A DNA stretch of 64,000 bases, from positions 124,001 to 188,000 of the forward strand of contig JAQYTG010000005.1 in NCBI GenBank assembly GCA_028724905.1. Direction: 5' to 3'. The stretch is from Actinomycetaceae bacterium (GTDB taxonomy: Bacteria > Actinomycetota > Actinomycetes > Actinomycetales > Actinomycetaceae). Numbering within the stretch: position 1 is the stretch's first letter; each line of letters opens with the position of its first letter. The notes under the pieces were generated by a model that worked only from the letters and a program-made list of their open reading frames with translations, searched no databases and was not told where the DNA came from. Shown here piece by piece: positions 1-8,640 of this stretch. The position numbers were made by a program, and so were the translations under genes.

Positions 1-3
1 GGT

Positions 4-1824
4 GTGTCGTCAGAGGCTTATCAGCGCTCGTATGTGCAGTCGGGGCAGGTTCCGCAGGTGTCTTATTTGGGTGAGCGTGGGTATTATCCGCCGTCACCGT
101 CGTCGTCACCGTCAGGGGTAGCGTCGTCGTCACAGTATCCGTCTTCGTCGTCACCGTATTCCCAGGGTGCGCCTGTAGATGGGCAGTCTGGGCAGGGTGT
201 TCGGTCGGACTATGAGGGTGTGTCTCAAGGTGCTTATCCGCCGCCTGCCGCTTCTTATTATCCTCCGGTTGCTGGCGGATATCCAGCTACCGGTGCTTAT
301 CCTCCGCCGGATCAGGATGCTTACCAGCAGCAAGCTCCTGGTGCTTATCCGCCTCCTGCTGGTGTGTATCCGTCCTCTGGTGTTTATGCACCTCCGCCTG
401 CGGGGCAGTATCCGGCTTCGCCTGTTGGAAGTTATGCGCCATCACCTGCTGGTGAGCCGATGTCAAGGAAAGCGGCAAAACGTGCTGCTAAAGCTGCTCG
501 GGCTGCTCAAGATATTCAGGTTGCTGGGGGTGTTCAGTCTGGTCAGGGGGCTGGGAAGAAGTCTCGTAAGGGTTTGATTGCGCTGCTGAGTGTGCTGGCG
601 GTGTTGGTGGTGGCTGCGGCGCTGGTGCTGGTGTGGTGGTTTGTGCTCAAGCCTGATGCTGGTGGTTCTGGTGTGGTGGCTGGTTTGGCTAGGGAGCCGC
701 GGGTGCAGAGTATTACCGCGTCTCAGGGAGCGGATGATTCCACTGTTTCTGAGGTGGACGGGATTGTTGTTTATTCGAGTGAGAGTGCTCATGAGGTGTG
801 GGCGGTGGATGCCGTGCGCGATAAAGAGCTCTGGCGATCCAGCGCACGTGATCTTGGCTGTAGTGGAGAGGTTGGTTTGTCTAGTGTTGGTGGTGATTAT
901 GTGCGGGTTGATTGCCAGATAGATAACGCTGGCGATGCTGATTATCAGTACGTGTTTGTGAATGTGCGTACGGGGGAGAGCGCAGGAGAGCTCCGTGACG
1001 GTTCCCCGTGGGAAATTGGTTTGCTCGGGGGCGGTCAGGGGCGTGTTGTGCAGAAGACGGAGCATAGCATCACGCTCTATTCTGATCCCACGATGAAAGA
1101 GAAAGTGTGGGAAAGGGCAGAGGAAGGCTGCTCCAGCGGCTTCTATGAAAGATCTGGATATATAAACCTTTCGTGTTACGCGCATAAGACGTATAAGACC
1201 TTGTTGCTACGCGCTGATTCTGGGGAGAGTATTGAGTGGGCAGAAGAATTCATGGCTCGCAGCGACTTCTCCGGCGCAGCAGATGCAGAATACTATGATG
1301 TTTGGCCGGTTAGTGCCGATAGATTCTTGGTGAGCGTTAGCAAGAGTCATGGTGAGATTCCTATCACCGGTATGCTGGGGGTGCGTGACGTCACCGGAAA
1401 GAAGCTGTGGGAAAAGCAGATAGCGGCTGTGATAGTGTTCGCTGATGATCGCTATATTGTGTTGAATGAGACTGGCGGTGAAGACTGGGGGAAGTGGACG
1501 ACTAAGGTATTGTCTACGGAAACTGGTGAAGAAGTGGATATTCCTATTGGTGATCTGAGCGGTCCTCCCTTCGGGGATGCGTATTCATGGGATCAGGGGT
1601 TGATCACGATCACGTATACGGAGAACGGTTCGAAGGGGACGTTGGCGGCGTACTCTCCTCAAGGGAAAGTGTGGTCGATCACGCCGAAGCAGCTGACTAT
1701 AGATACATCGAAAGTTCGCTATGGGTCTGAGGTTATTGCAAGTGGACATCATCTCTACACGATGCGTCTTGCTGACGAGCGCCACGGTTACACCATAGTC
1801 GATAGCATAGTGCTTGATAAGTAG
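4..1824 (+). CDS. Membrane-anchored beta-propeller (PQQ-like) protein with proline/tyrosine-rich cytoplasmic N-terminus; 5' end may be cut by the window
   Basis: The first ~150 residues are low-complexity Pro/Tyr/Ser/Gln sequence with repeated YPPPAG-like units. A basic stretch (about 153-168, rich in Lys/Arg/Ala) and one strong transmembrane helix (about 190-212) follow. This predicts a cytoplasmic repeat tail and a ~395-residue extracellular domain. The extracellular part has blade-like motifs such as VYSSESAHEVWAVDA and KELWRSS, which resemble PQQ/quinoprotein-type propeller blades, plus Cys residues. The reading frame is open to the window edge, so the GTG used here may not be the true start. 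Architecture resembles the gene at 45,200, so the genome carries at least two such proteins. Function unknown; a surface sensor or cell-wall-associated protein is an inference. Confidence 0.7.
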   Translation: MSSEAYQRSYVQSGQVPQVSYLGERGYYPPSPSSSPSGVASSSQYPSSSSPYSQGAPVDGQSGQGVRSDYEGVSQGAYPPPAASYYPPVAGGYPATGAYPPPDQDAYQQQAPGAYPPPAGVYPSSGVYAPPPAGQYPASPVGSYAPSPAGEPMSRKAAKRAAKAARAAQDIQVAGGVQSGQGAGKKSRKGLIALLSVLAVLVVAAALVLVWWFVLKPDAGGSGVVAGLAREPRVQSITASQGADDSTVSEVDGIVVYSSESAHEVWAVDAVRDKELWRSSARDLGCSGEVGLSSVGGDYVRVDCQIDNAGDADYQYVFVNVRTGESAGELRDGSPWEIGLLGGGQGRVVQKTEHSITLYSDPTMKEKVWERAEEGCSSGFYERSGYINLSCYAHKTYKTLLLRADSGESIEWAEEFMARSDFSGAADAEYYDVWPVSADRFLVSVSKSHGEIPITGMLGVRDVTGKKLWEKQIAAVIVFADDRYIVLNETGGEDWGKWTTKVLSTETGEEVDIPIGDLSGPPFGDAYSWDQGLITITYTENGSKGTLAAYSPQGKVWSITPKQLTIDTSKVRYGSEVIASGHHLYTMRLADERHGYTIVDSIVLDK

Positions 1825-2512
1825 ACGGCTACTACGCTGTGGCGGTTCGTTGGTATGGCGCTAACGGTCTGATTTTCTGCCCGTGGGCCGATACTGCCGG
1901 TTAGGTCTTGTTGCTTGGTGAATGGGCGCTATTGGGGGGGGTGATTCAGCTATAGGGTGATATTGTCAGTCAGACCAACTGCAAACAGTGTGAAGTATTG
2001 TGGGTTCCTTCTGATTATGAGGGTTGTCAAGATGATTACGCCCAAGCGTTTTGATCAGGAAAATCAAGGATTGTGTGGTGCGGTTGATTGGGGATCGTAT
2101 TGCGCCGTGAAGCGTCTGTAAGTCTGGTGGTGCCTGTGGTGGGCGTGTGTAGGTGATGAAAGTTTCTAACAGCCGGAGCATGATGGATCGGTTATAGAGC
2201 CAGTAGCCACTGGCGGTGAGTATGTGGTCTTCGAATCATCCGCGGTGAGCGTGTCCGAAGGCTTTCAAGGGCGGCGTTGATGATGTCACCCCACCCCACA
2301 CGTTTCTGGATACACATTCTTCTCTGACATGATTGACGATTTCATCGCTAATCTGCGCGCTCTCTATGCGGGGCAAACGCCACCCCATACCGTCACCCTC
2401 TCTCAGGGCTATTAGAGCGCCGAAGCGGCAAACTCCATGAAAAATAGGTCTGGGAGTGACGTCAAGACCCGAGAGGTACGGTCAAAGGCAGCCGAGATGC
2501 CGGCAGTTTTCG
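1825..2512. other. Gene-free stretch with decayed coding traces
   Basis: No convincing gene. A 71-codon minus-strand frame (1,966-2,181) and a short plus-strand frame near 2,313-2,415 (ending YAGQTPPHTVTLSQGY) look like fragments of former genes, but I do not recognise the families. The AT-poor sequence shows no clear terminator for either flanking gene. Confidence 0.4.
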
Positions 2513-3937
2513 TCACTCCAGACTCAACGATTGCTGCGGCGAGACACCGTGGAATTTCTTCACTAGAGCATAGGCAATCACCAGCGCTGCCAAATACGGA
2601 ATACCCGCAATCCAGATTTCAGGCATCGGCACAGCCAAAGCCACATAGATGGCAATTGCTGCAATAATCACGAGCCACGACGTGAACGGCGCTCCCCATA
2701 GCCTCGCGGGAGGAGTTGGCAAAGATATGCCTGTTTCTTCCTCGTAGTGGGCACGACGCTTTCGGAATGCGAGATGCGTCATTGAAATGAAAGCCCACCC
2801 CACCAAAGTGCCAATCGTCGCACACCCTGAGAGATAGAAAAATGCCGTCGTCGGCGTGAAAATTGCCAGTGCTGCAGTCACCGCCACCCCGATTGCTGCA
2901 ACTGCAATAGCCATCCGCGGCGTGCCGTTACGGGCAGTCTCTCCGGCAATGCGTGGAGCAAGACCATCGAGAGCGAGAGAATGTATCATGCGTGAAGCGG
3001 TATATAGACACCCATTTGCGGCAGATAGAGCCGCCACAATCAAGATGGCATTCATAATGTGCCCTGCAGCGGGGATTCCCACCAGATCCATCACGCGCAC
3101 GAACGGAGAAGCCGTCACTTCCGAACCAGAGGTCACCGTGGCGTTCCAGGGCTGAAGCGTGACGACTACGGCGATTGCCAGCACGTAAAACAATAGCAAC
3201 CGGATGATCATATTCCGCGCAGCTTTTGGCACATCGCGTTCAGGGTGTTCGGCTTCAGCCGCCGTCACCGCCACCGTTTCGAGCCCGCCAAAGCTAAACA
3301 CGGATAAGCACGCAGCAATCAGGATACCCCCAATCCCATTGGGAGCGAAACCGCCATGTGCCGTAAGATTTGCAAACCCCGTGGGCGGATTTGGGGAAGG
3401 CCAGCCAAAGAAAATTAAGCTCAAGCCGAGCACGATAAAGACCACAATGGCCGTCACTTTAATCATGGAAAACCAGTACTCGGATGTGCCATACAGGCGC
3501 ACTGTGAGGAGATTGAGAGCGAAGATAAAAATGGCGCAGGCTACGGTTCCTGCCCACAGTGGTAAATCCACAAACCAATGCTGTAAGTACGTACCCGCTG
3601 CCGTCACTTCCGCCCCGATGGCAATCACAAATGTAACTACGAGATTCCATCGCACCACGAAACCACTCCACGGCCCCACATAGGCACCTGCCACTGCGCC
3701 AAATCCGCCCGGTACTGGATGGACAGACACCATTTCAGCCATCTCCCACACCACGATGAGCGCAAGCATACCGGCGAGCAGATACGAAAGAATCGTACCT
3801 GGGCCACCAAAAGCAATCGTAGAACCCGAACCAAGAAATAAGCCGGTGCCAAGAGCGCCAGCAAGCCCAATCATAGAGACCTGCGCACTCGTAAGCCGTC
3901 GTTCAAGACCATGAGTATGTTGAGTCTGCGTATTCAT
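2513..3937 (-). CDS. Amino-acid permease, APC superfamily (AAT type)
   Basis: A 474-residue polytopic membrane protein with about twelve hydrophobic segments. The N-terminal signature GLAGALGTGLFLGSG is the glycine-rich first helix typical of AAT-family amino-acid/proton symporters (AnsP, CycA, GabP relatives). HPVPGGFGAVAGAYVGPW matches the conserved region after helix 2, and the ERDVPKAARNMI stretch is the usual cytoplasmic loop. Length is normal for the family and the C-terminus is complete. Its substrate cannot be read from sequence. It stands alone: the upstream neighbour is divergent and the downstream side is gene-poor. Start chosen at MNTQTQHTHGLERRLTSAQ because the core fold starts right after it. 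Confidence 0.93.
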   Translation of the reverse strand: MNTQTQHTHGLERRLTSAQVSMIGLAGALGTGLFLGSGSTIAFGGPGTILSYLLAGMLALIVVWEMAEMVSVHPVPGGFGAVAGAYVGPWSGFVVRWNLVVTFVIAIGAEVTAAGTYLQHWFVDLPLWAGTVACAIFIFALNLLTVRLYGTSEYWFSMIKVTAIVVFIVLGLSLIFFGWPSPNPPTGFANLTAHGGFAPNGIGGILIAACLSVFSFGGLETVAVTAAEAEHPERDVPKAARNMIIRLLLFYVLAIAVVVTLQPWNATVTSGSEVTASPFVRVMDLVGIPAAGHIMNAILIVAALSAANGCLYTASRMIHSLALDGLAPRIAGETARNGTPRMAIAVAAIGVAVTAALAIFTPTTAFFYLSGCATIGTLVGWAFISMTHLAFRKRRAHYEEETGISLPTPPARLWGAPFTSWLVIIAAIAIYVALAVPMPEIWIAGIPYLAALVIAYALVKKFHGVSPQQSLSLE

Positions 3938-4093
3938 CGTTCTCAGACTACTCGCATCCTGAAAAAGCCCCGAATCTCTTATCTGAACTTGCTGAACATC
4001 ACAGCGGTGTAACGCGCTGCAGAACGCTCACATCCGAAGCTAACACAATCGCGTGAAACTTTTTACAGCTTATAAACTTTATGCTGCTCCATT

Positions 4094-4151
4094 AAACTTT
4101 GCGTCGCCTCTGAAACTCTGTGTCGCCTCTGAAACTTTGCATAGCGTCATG
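4094..4151. repeat. Degenerate 19-bp tandem repeat, three copies
   Basis: Units of the form AAACTTTGCGTCGCCTCTG follow one another three times with a few substitutions, in the intergenic region between the divergent permease and YwiC-like genes. It lies upstream of the YwiC-like start, so it could affect its promoter; no function is shown. Confidence 0.6.
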
Positions 4152-4209
4152 AAAAATGCGCAGATCTCGCAACTTTTCAGTATATTTTTTGATTCGCTAG
4201 GATCGAAGT

Positions 4210-5196
4210 ATGCAAACACAGTCTTCCTCCGCAGTTCAGTTGCCCTCTAGATCCTCTAGGGTGCATTGGCTTCCAGACCAAAAAGGGGCATGGATGATGG
4301 CTGTGATTCCGTTTTTATCGGGAGCTATCGGAGGCGGGTTCACATGGCAGCATCTGCCACTATTGGCTCTATGGATAAGCGGCTATGCACTTTTCTATGC
4401 TCTCAATCTATGGCTGAGCTCAAAACGCCAACCTCGCTTTCGCCCTCCCGTCACCCTATGGAGCACCATCAGTGTGTTGTTAGCAGCTCTCAACCTATGG
4501 CTCTGCGGTTCCTTAATATCATGGTTGGTCTTCTTTATCCCCTTATTTGGGGTCGCCTTGTGGGCTATGCTCACTCACCGTGGGCGTACTCTGCTCGCGC
4601 GCAGCGTAGAGGTAATGGCTGCCGGTCTGATGTGTCTCGTAGCCTGGGATGCAGGAATGCGCCTGCACGGTCCGTTTGGCACTGTCGTCAGCGACCTTGG
4701 CATCACTCCACCGGCCGGCATAACAATTGCTGATCTTACACAGTGGGGTCCGCTGCCCGCTGTTTTACTAGCTCCAAACGCTGTAGAAGCTATCGCCGTC
4801 ACCATAGCGCTCACGTATTACTTCTGGAGCACAATACCATTCGTGAAATCTCTGGTACGCGAACGTTCCTCTCGTAGCTATGCCATATTGACTAAAATTT
4901 CGCACTGGGTGGGACTAGTGGCCGCCATCGCTGCGTGGGCATTCCAGATATTCGACTGGAGAATGACATTTATATGGAGCATTCTCATCATCCGCTGGAT
5001 GTATTTCACCCACATAGCGCACCCGCAGACACGCGGCTCTGCCCGCCCGCAAGCAAGCGACACTGCTCACCCTCAAGCAGACAGCACTGCTCACCCGCGC
5101 CCAAACAGAACCGTGAATGCTCGGCAGCTATTGATCTGTGTGGGAATCACCGAGACCGTGCTGAGCATTCTCTATATGGGAGCTGTCTTGGCCTAA
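4210..5196 (+). CDS. YwiC-like integral membrane protein
   Basis: A 328-residue membrane protein with about eight to ten hydrophobic helices. The N-terminal HWLPDQKGAWMMAVIPFL matches the signature of YwiC-like proteins (typically PNQHGAWAMLLVP), which sits just before the first helix. The remainder alternates helices and short basic loops. Between the last two helices is a hydrophilic insert with imperfect repeats (PQTRGSARPQASDTAHPQAD region) that looks like a locally expanded linker. The YwiC-like family is widespread in Actinobacteria and Bacilli, with no settled biochemical role; a link to nitrogen/redox metabolism has been suggested from gene neighbourhoods but is not visible here. Start is the first ATG preceding the signature. 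Confidence 0.75.
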   Translation: MQTQSSSAVQLPSRSSRVHWLPDQKGAWMMAVIPFLSGAIGGGFTWQHLPLLALWISGYALFYALNLWLSSKRQPRFRPPVTLWSTISVLLAALNLWLCGSLISWLVFFIPLFGVALWAMLTHRGRTLLARSVEVMAAGLMCLVAWDAGMRLHGPFGTVVSDLGITPPAGITIADLTQWGPLPAVLLAPNAVEAIAVTIALTYYFWSTIPFVKSLVRERSSRSYAILTKISHWVGLVAAIAAWAFQIFDWRMTFIWSILIIRWMYFTHIAHPQTRGSARPQASDTAHPQADSTAHPRPNRTVNARQLLICVGITETVLSILYMGAVLA

Positions 5197-5317
5197 ATAC
5201 GTTCCGGCATTAGACGCTAGATGCGTTTTAGCATGGTCAATGCGTTCCAGGTTTAGATGTGTCTAGGTCTCAGATTTACTACGTTTCACCTGACCCTGAA
5301 CTTTACTCGACGAGTTA

Positions 5318-5390
5318 TGAACCTAGCTTATGAGCTATGGATCTACCTTATGAACTATGCCCTGCCCATGAGCTATGATCTGGCTTATGA
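5318..5390. repeat. Degenerate ~20-bp tandem repeat ahead of the zinc-ribbon gene
   Basis: Sequence of the type CTTATGAGCTATGGATCTAC recurs three to four times with drift, running into the start of the next gene. The repeats create several in-frame or near-frame ATG codons, which makes the start of that gene uncertain. Confidence 0.5.
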
Positions 5391-5686
5391 GACGTTCAAA
5401 AAAGTACCAACTCGAGATACGCCCACTAGATCCAGAGCGTCTCATGGGTGGACGCAGCTACGAGAGAGGCCCAGGCGGGTTTGATTATATTGTGCAAAAA
5501 ATTCCACACGCGAAAAAGGAGTACCTCTGCCCAGGGTGCGGCGGGATGATCAGCGTCGGGGAAGCGCACGTTGTAGCTTGGACGGAAGAGGGCTGGTTTG
5601 GCAAAGAAGCAGGCCAGCGAGATCGCCGCCACTGGCACACCAGCTGCTGGCGCTCGCGTGGACGCAGAAAACCAGAAAACTGGTAG
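5387..5686 (+). CDS. Small actinobacterial zinc-ribbon-like protein (often labelled ATP/GTP-binding protein)
   Basis: About 99 residues. The core is a CPGCGG pair, then GEAHVVAW, FGKEA, and an RRHWHTSCWR tail. This layout of CxxC, later His and Cys, and a basic C-terminus matches a small protein found throughout Actinobacteria that databases often call ATP/GTP-binding protein without evidence. The Cys/His spacing suggests a zinc site. There is no P-loop, so a nucleotide-binding role is doubtful. The start is ambiguous because upstream repeats supply ATGs at 5,375 and 5,387; the second is used here, since family members begin with a short basic segment. Confidence 0.7.
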   Translation: MRRSKKYQLEIRPLDPERLMGGRSYERGPGGFDYIVQKIPHAKKEYLCPGCGGMISVGEAHVVAWTEEGWFGKEAGQRDRRHWHTSCWRSRGRRKPENW

Positions 5687-6077
5687 CAGCCGGAAGCCAG
5701 AAAGCTAACACAGCGTAAAAAGCTAGCAGCGCAGAAAACCAGCACGGCGTAGAAACCCAGAAGACTAGTAACGCGGAGAGTTAAAACCAGCACCAGAGTG
5801 GGAAATCTAGCTTCTAGAAACACCACAAAAGCCTCAAATCACACAGAAACAGGTTTTCGCAGCTGGCATGAGCAGCTGCGAAAACATCCCAGAAAACATC
5901 CGAGAATCGGGAACCTGTGGGCATACGCAAGCACCCGCAGCGTGCGGACATCCGCAGACACAAGCAGACACAAGTACTTGTGACGTAAGCAGCATCTACA
6001 GCAGAAGCGGCCTCGGTACCAGAAAAAAGGGGCATCTAGGAGGAAGCTATCCCCAGACAGAAGCGACCACTCGCAGG
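5687..6077. other. Gene-free stretch with degenerate A-rich repeats
   Basis: Contains drifting copies of an AGCCAGAAAGCTAACACAGCG-like unit (about 5,690-5,790), then further low-complexity sequence with internal similarities (AAACATCC, GCAGACACAAG). No frame here looks like a gene. Confidence 0.5.
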
Positions 6078-7409
6078 TTAGGCAGGTCTCTCCTGCCCGC
6101 CGAGCACCTGGTGATACGCAGGCAGATCAAGCACGCCGTTGCCAGAGAGCCCAATGAGCACAACTTCGTCATCGTGGTTTTCGCCGTCACGCAAATACGT
6201 GAGAGCCCCAGCTATAGCATGAGTAGATTCAGGCGCAGGGATAATCCCCTCAGCGCGTGCAAACTCCACGCCAGCAGCAAAGGTGTCTTCCTGAGCAAAA
6301 GCCTTCGCATCCATGAGGCCAAGGTGGTAGGCATGAGAAATCATCGGAGCCATTCCGTGATAGCGTAAACCTCCAGCGTGAATCGGATCTGGCACAAAAT
6401 CATGCCCCAGGGTGTACATCTTCATCATCGGAGTGAGGCCGGCGGTATCGCCGTAATCGTAGCGGTATTCCCCTTGAGTCATTGACGGGCATGACGCCGG
6501 CTCGCAGGCCACTACTCGGGTGCTGGTACCTTCGCGAAGATTTTGCCCGATAAACGGGGCCGCGAGTCCGCCCAAGTTGGATCCGCCTCCAGCACAGCCA
6601 AAGACTACATTAGGAGCACTCGTCTCCCCCGCTTCCTGAAGCTGCACCAGCGCTTCTTCTCCGATGACAGACTGCTGGATAAGCACGAGATTAAGTACTG
6701 AGCCCAGGGCATAATGGGCATGAGGATCTCCCACAGCACTCTCCACCGCTTCCGAGATGGCCATCCCGAGTGACCCTGATGTCTGTGGATCTTGCTCTAG
6801 CAGCACCCTGCCAGCCTCAGTGAGTTGTGACGGCGAAGGATGACACTGTGCCCCGTAAACTTCCATCTGCATACGCCGGTAGGGTTTGGAATCATAGGAT
6901 GCACGTACCTGCCAAACTTCGGCAGTGAGGCCAAGAAGCGCACAAGCCATCGAAAGAGAGGCCCCCCACTGGCCTGCGCCGGTTTCCGTGGTGAGGCGTG
7001 TCGTCCCCTCGATCGCATTGAAATAGGCCTGCGCAAGGGCAGAATTTGGCTTGTGCGACCCTGCAGGAGAATTGCCCTCGTATTTGTAATAGATGCGGGC
7101 ATTCGTGCCGATTTCACGCTCCAGATTGTGAGCACGGAAAAGCGGTGATGGCCGATAAGTGGAATAGAGCTCGCGCACCCGCTGAGGAATCTCGATATAA
7201 CGCTCCTGACTCATTTCCATAGCAATAAGGCTCTTAGGGAAGAGCGGCTCTAAATCTGCAGGCTGCACTGGTTCGTGAGTGCGCGGATTGAGGTAGGGCG
7301 GCATCGGCTCAGGAAAGTCGGCAACGAGGTTGTACCAGTGCGTGGGAACCTTGCTCGAGACTGCAAAACCGAGTGCGTGCAGCTTTGGGTTATCTTCTGG
7401 ATTCGCCAT
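6078..7409 (-). CDS. trpB2: TrpB-like pyridoxal-phosphate enzyme (TrpB2 type, tryptophan synthase beta-like)
   Basis: 443 residues of the PLP fold-type II family. The PLP lysine is Lys120 in AGSHKPNSA, followed by the ETGAGQWG substrate loop (about 142-149) and the phosphate-binding CAGGGSNLGG loop. Extra N-terminal segments and the long loop before the C-terminus are typical of TrpB2 (the stand-alone type), not TrpB1. TrpB2 enzymes make tryptophan from indole and serine and can act as indole salvage enzymes. No trpA or other trp gene is adjacent, consistent with the stand-alone form. A GGAG ribosome-binding site precedes the ATG by six bases. Confidence 0.92.
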   Translation of the reverse strand: MANPEDNPKLHALGFAVSSKVPTHWYNLVADFPEPMPPYLNPRTHEPVQPADLEPLFPKSLIAMEMSQERYIEIPQRVRELYSTYRPSPLFRAHNLEREIGTNARIYYKYEGNSPAGSHKPNSALAQAYFNAIEGTTRLTTETGAGQWGASLSMACALLGLTAEVWQVRASYDSKPYRRMQMEVYGAQCHPSPSQLTEAGRVLLEQDPQTSGSLGMAISEAVESAVGDPHAHYALGSVLNLVLIQQSVIGEEALVQLQEAGETSAPNVVFGCAGGGSNLGGLAAPFIGQNLREGTSTRVVACEPASCPSMTQGEYRYDYGDTAGLTPMMKMYTLGHDFVPDPIHAGGLRYHGMAPMISHAYHLGLMDAKAFAQEDTFAAGVEFARAEGIIPAPESTHAIAGALTYLRDGENHDDEVVLIGLSGNGVLDLPAYHQVLGGQERPA

Positions 7410-8141
7410 CGTTATCTCCTTTCACAGCGATGTGATCTCTTTATCTTTCGTCATATCCTGCACGTGCATACGTGCGTTGCGAGTCGTATCCACAATGTAG
7501 TTTCGTGACGCCGAGCCACAACTGTAGCACGTGATCGTGAGCTACGCCCTTGAGAGCGGAGCGTGCAGTGACACTATAACGCGCGGTGATGGATCGTGAA
7601 TGTCTGCCTCATTTAGTGGACTCTGGCAATGAACTTTTTAGCGGGCTTGCTCGCCCCTGAGGGCGTGGAATTTTTAGCGAAGATAGGCTTTAACTGATAT
7701 TGAGTTGTAATGGACTCTACCTGCCGGCAGACATAAACTTTGGCCTACTGACAGATATGACTCTGCCTACTGGCAGTTAGTGTCTTCTCATGGGGCCTTT
7801 ACTGACATATATGGGGTTCGTCACTGCGAACTACATCTGATCAGCCGAAACTCGTGGGAAAGATGGCGCAGAATGATCAATATGTAGAATGATCAATATG
7901 GGGTAAGGAGCAGAGAAATGCACAGAATGGCAAGACGGGCGCAGAGCTACGTGCGAGAGGTGATGATGACTAGCGGGGGGGACGTCAAACGGGACGCTCC
8001 CGTCTTAGGAGAATTACATCCGGCACAAACGTTGCCTTATATGACGTACACCTTGAAAAGGTGGAATAGATATGACGCTGATTTTTAGCCTGCTGCAATT
8101 CTTGCTACACTCTAAAGGCAGTGCGCGAGAGCGTACGGTAT
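7410..8141. other. Mostly gene-free stretch upstream of trpB2 and tRNA genes
   Basis: Holds divergent promoter space for trpB2, drifting repeats around CTGCCGGCAGACATA / CTACTGGCAGTTAG (about 7,720-7,785), and a short candidate ORF listed separately. TACACT at about 8,106 may be the -10 box of the tRNA-Gly promoter. Confidence 0.4.
7918..8088 (+). CDS. Candidate 56-residue small protein
   Basis: A short frame beginning MHRMARRAQSYVREVMM and ending RWNRYDADF. The main support is a strong ribosome-binding site (AAGGAG eight bases before the ATG) in otherwise gene-free DNA. The N-terminus is basic and amphipathic; there is no recognisable family. It could be spurious. It ends about 50 bp before the tRNA-Gly gene. 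Confidence 0.25.
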   Translation: MHRMARRAQSYVREVMMTSGGDVKRDAPVLGELHPAQTLPYMTYTLKRWNRYDADF

Positions 8142-8212
8142 GCGAGTGTAGCTCAATGGTAGAGCCCTAGCCTTCCAAGCTAGTCACGCGGGTTCGATTC
8201 CCGTCACTCGCT
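8142..8212 (+). tRNA. tRNA-Gly (anticodon TCC)
   Basis: A 7-bp acceptor stem GCGAGTG/CACTCGC, D-loop AGCTCAATGGTAGAG, anticodon arm with loop CTTCCAA (TCC), and T-arm GCGGGTTCGATTCCCGT. The discriminator base is T, and CCA is not encoded. Confidence 0.95.
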
Positions 8213-8295
8213 CTGCGGGATATCGCAGCTGGGAGCTGCAAATTTTCGCAATCACTGCAAGGTCGGTAGATTCATTCGAAGTTGTACTGCTTGCA

Positions 8296-8369
8296 CGGGG
8301 TATAGCGCAGCTTGGTAGCGCGTCCGCTTTGGGAGCGGAAGGTCGTGGGTTCAAATCCCGCTACCCCGA
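8296..8369 (+). tRNA. tRNA-Pro (anticodon TGG)
   Basis: Acceptor stem CGGGGTA/TACCCCG, D-arm GCGCAGCTTGGTAGCGC, anticodon loop TTTGGGA (TGG), T-arm GTGGGTTCAAATCCCGC. A likely insertion point for the phage-derived DNA that follows, although I found no duplicated 3' end. Confidence 0.95.
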
Positions 8370-8533
8370 CAGCCGTTTTCCCGCTCTAGCAAGCCAAAAG
8401 ATAGGGCGGAAATTTTTTCCAAAAATCACTGACTCCCCACATCGCTCCCCACACTTATTCCCATAGCTTGCTGGCTGGGGCGGTGGAGGTGGGGTTCTGA
8501 TTAAGGCGTATAGACCAATATTGGCAAAAGCAA

Positions 8534-8557
8534 GAGCCGCCTTTCTGAGGGCGGCTC
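8534..8557 (-). terminator. Hairpin downstream of the phage polymerase remnant
   Basis: An 8-bp stem GAGCCGCC/GGCGGCTC with an 8-nt loop. Read on the minus strand it is followed by a T-rich tract (TTGCTTTT), as expected for an intrinsic terminator of the minus-strand remnant. Confidence 0.5.
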
Positions 8558-8640
8558 CAGATACTCCTTCAGCGCCTGGCTGATGAGCTACTAGTAGTCT
8601 AGCATCGGTGTCAGGTCAATAGGTTACATTTTGATATCTT

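Noticed and set aside
463..1185. 240-codon open frame on the minus strand across the first gene
   Set aside because: It is the complement of a well-supported plus-strand gene with a signal of transmembrane helix and propeller blades; the translated product is His/Arg-rich with no domain.
3204..3683. 159-codon plus-strand frame inside the amino-acid permease gene
   Set aside because: Shadow frame of the permease, with no family sequence.
8205..8640. Search for a duplicated tRNA-Pro 3' end marking a prophage boundary
   Set aside because: No second copy of the TTCAAATCCCGCTACCCCG segment was found in the following sequence.
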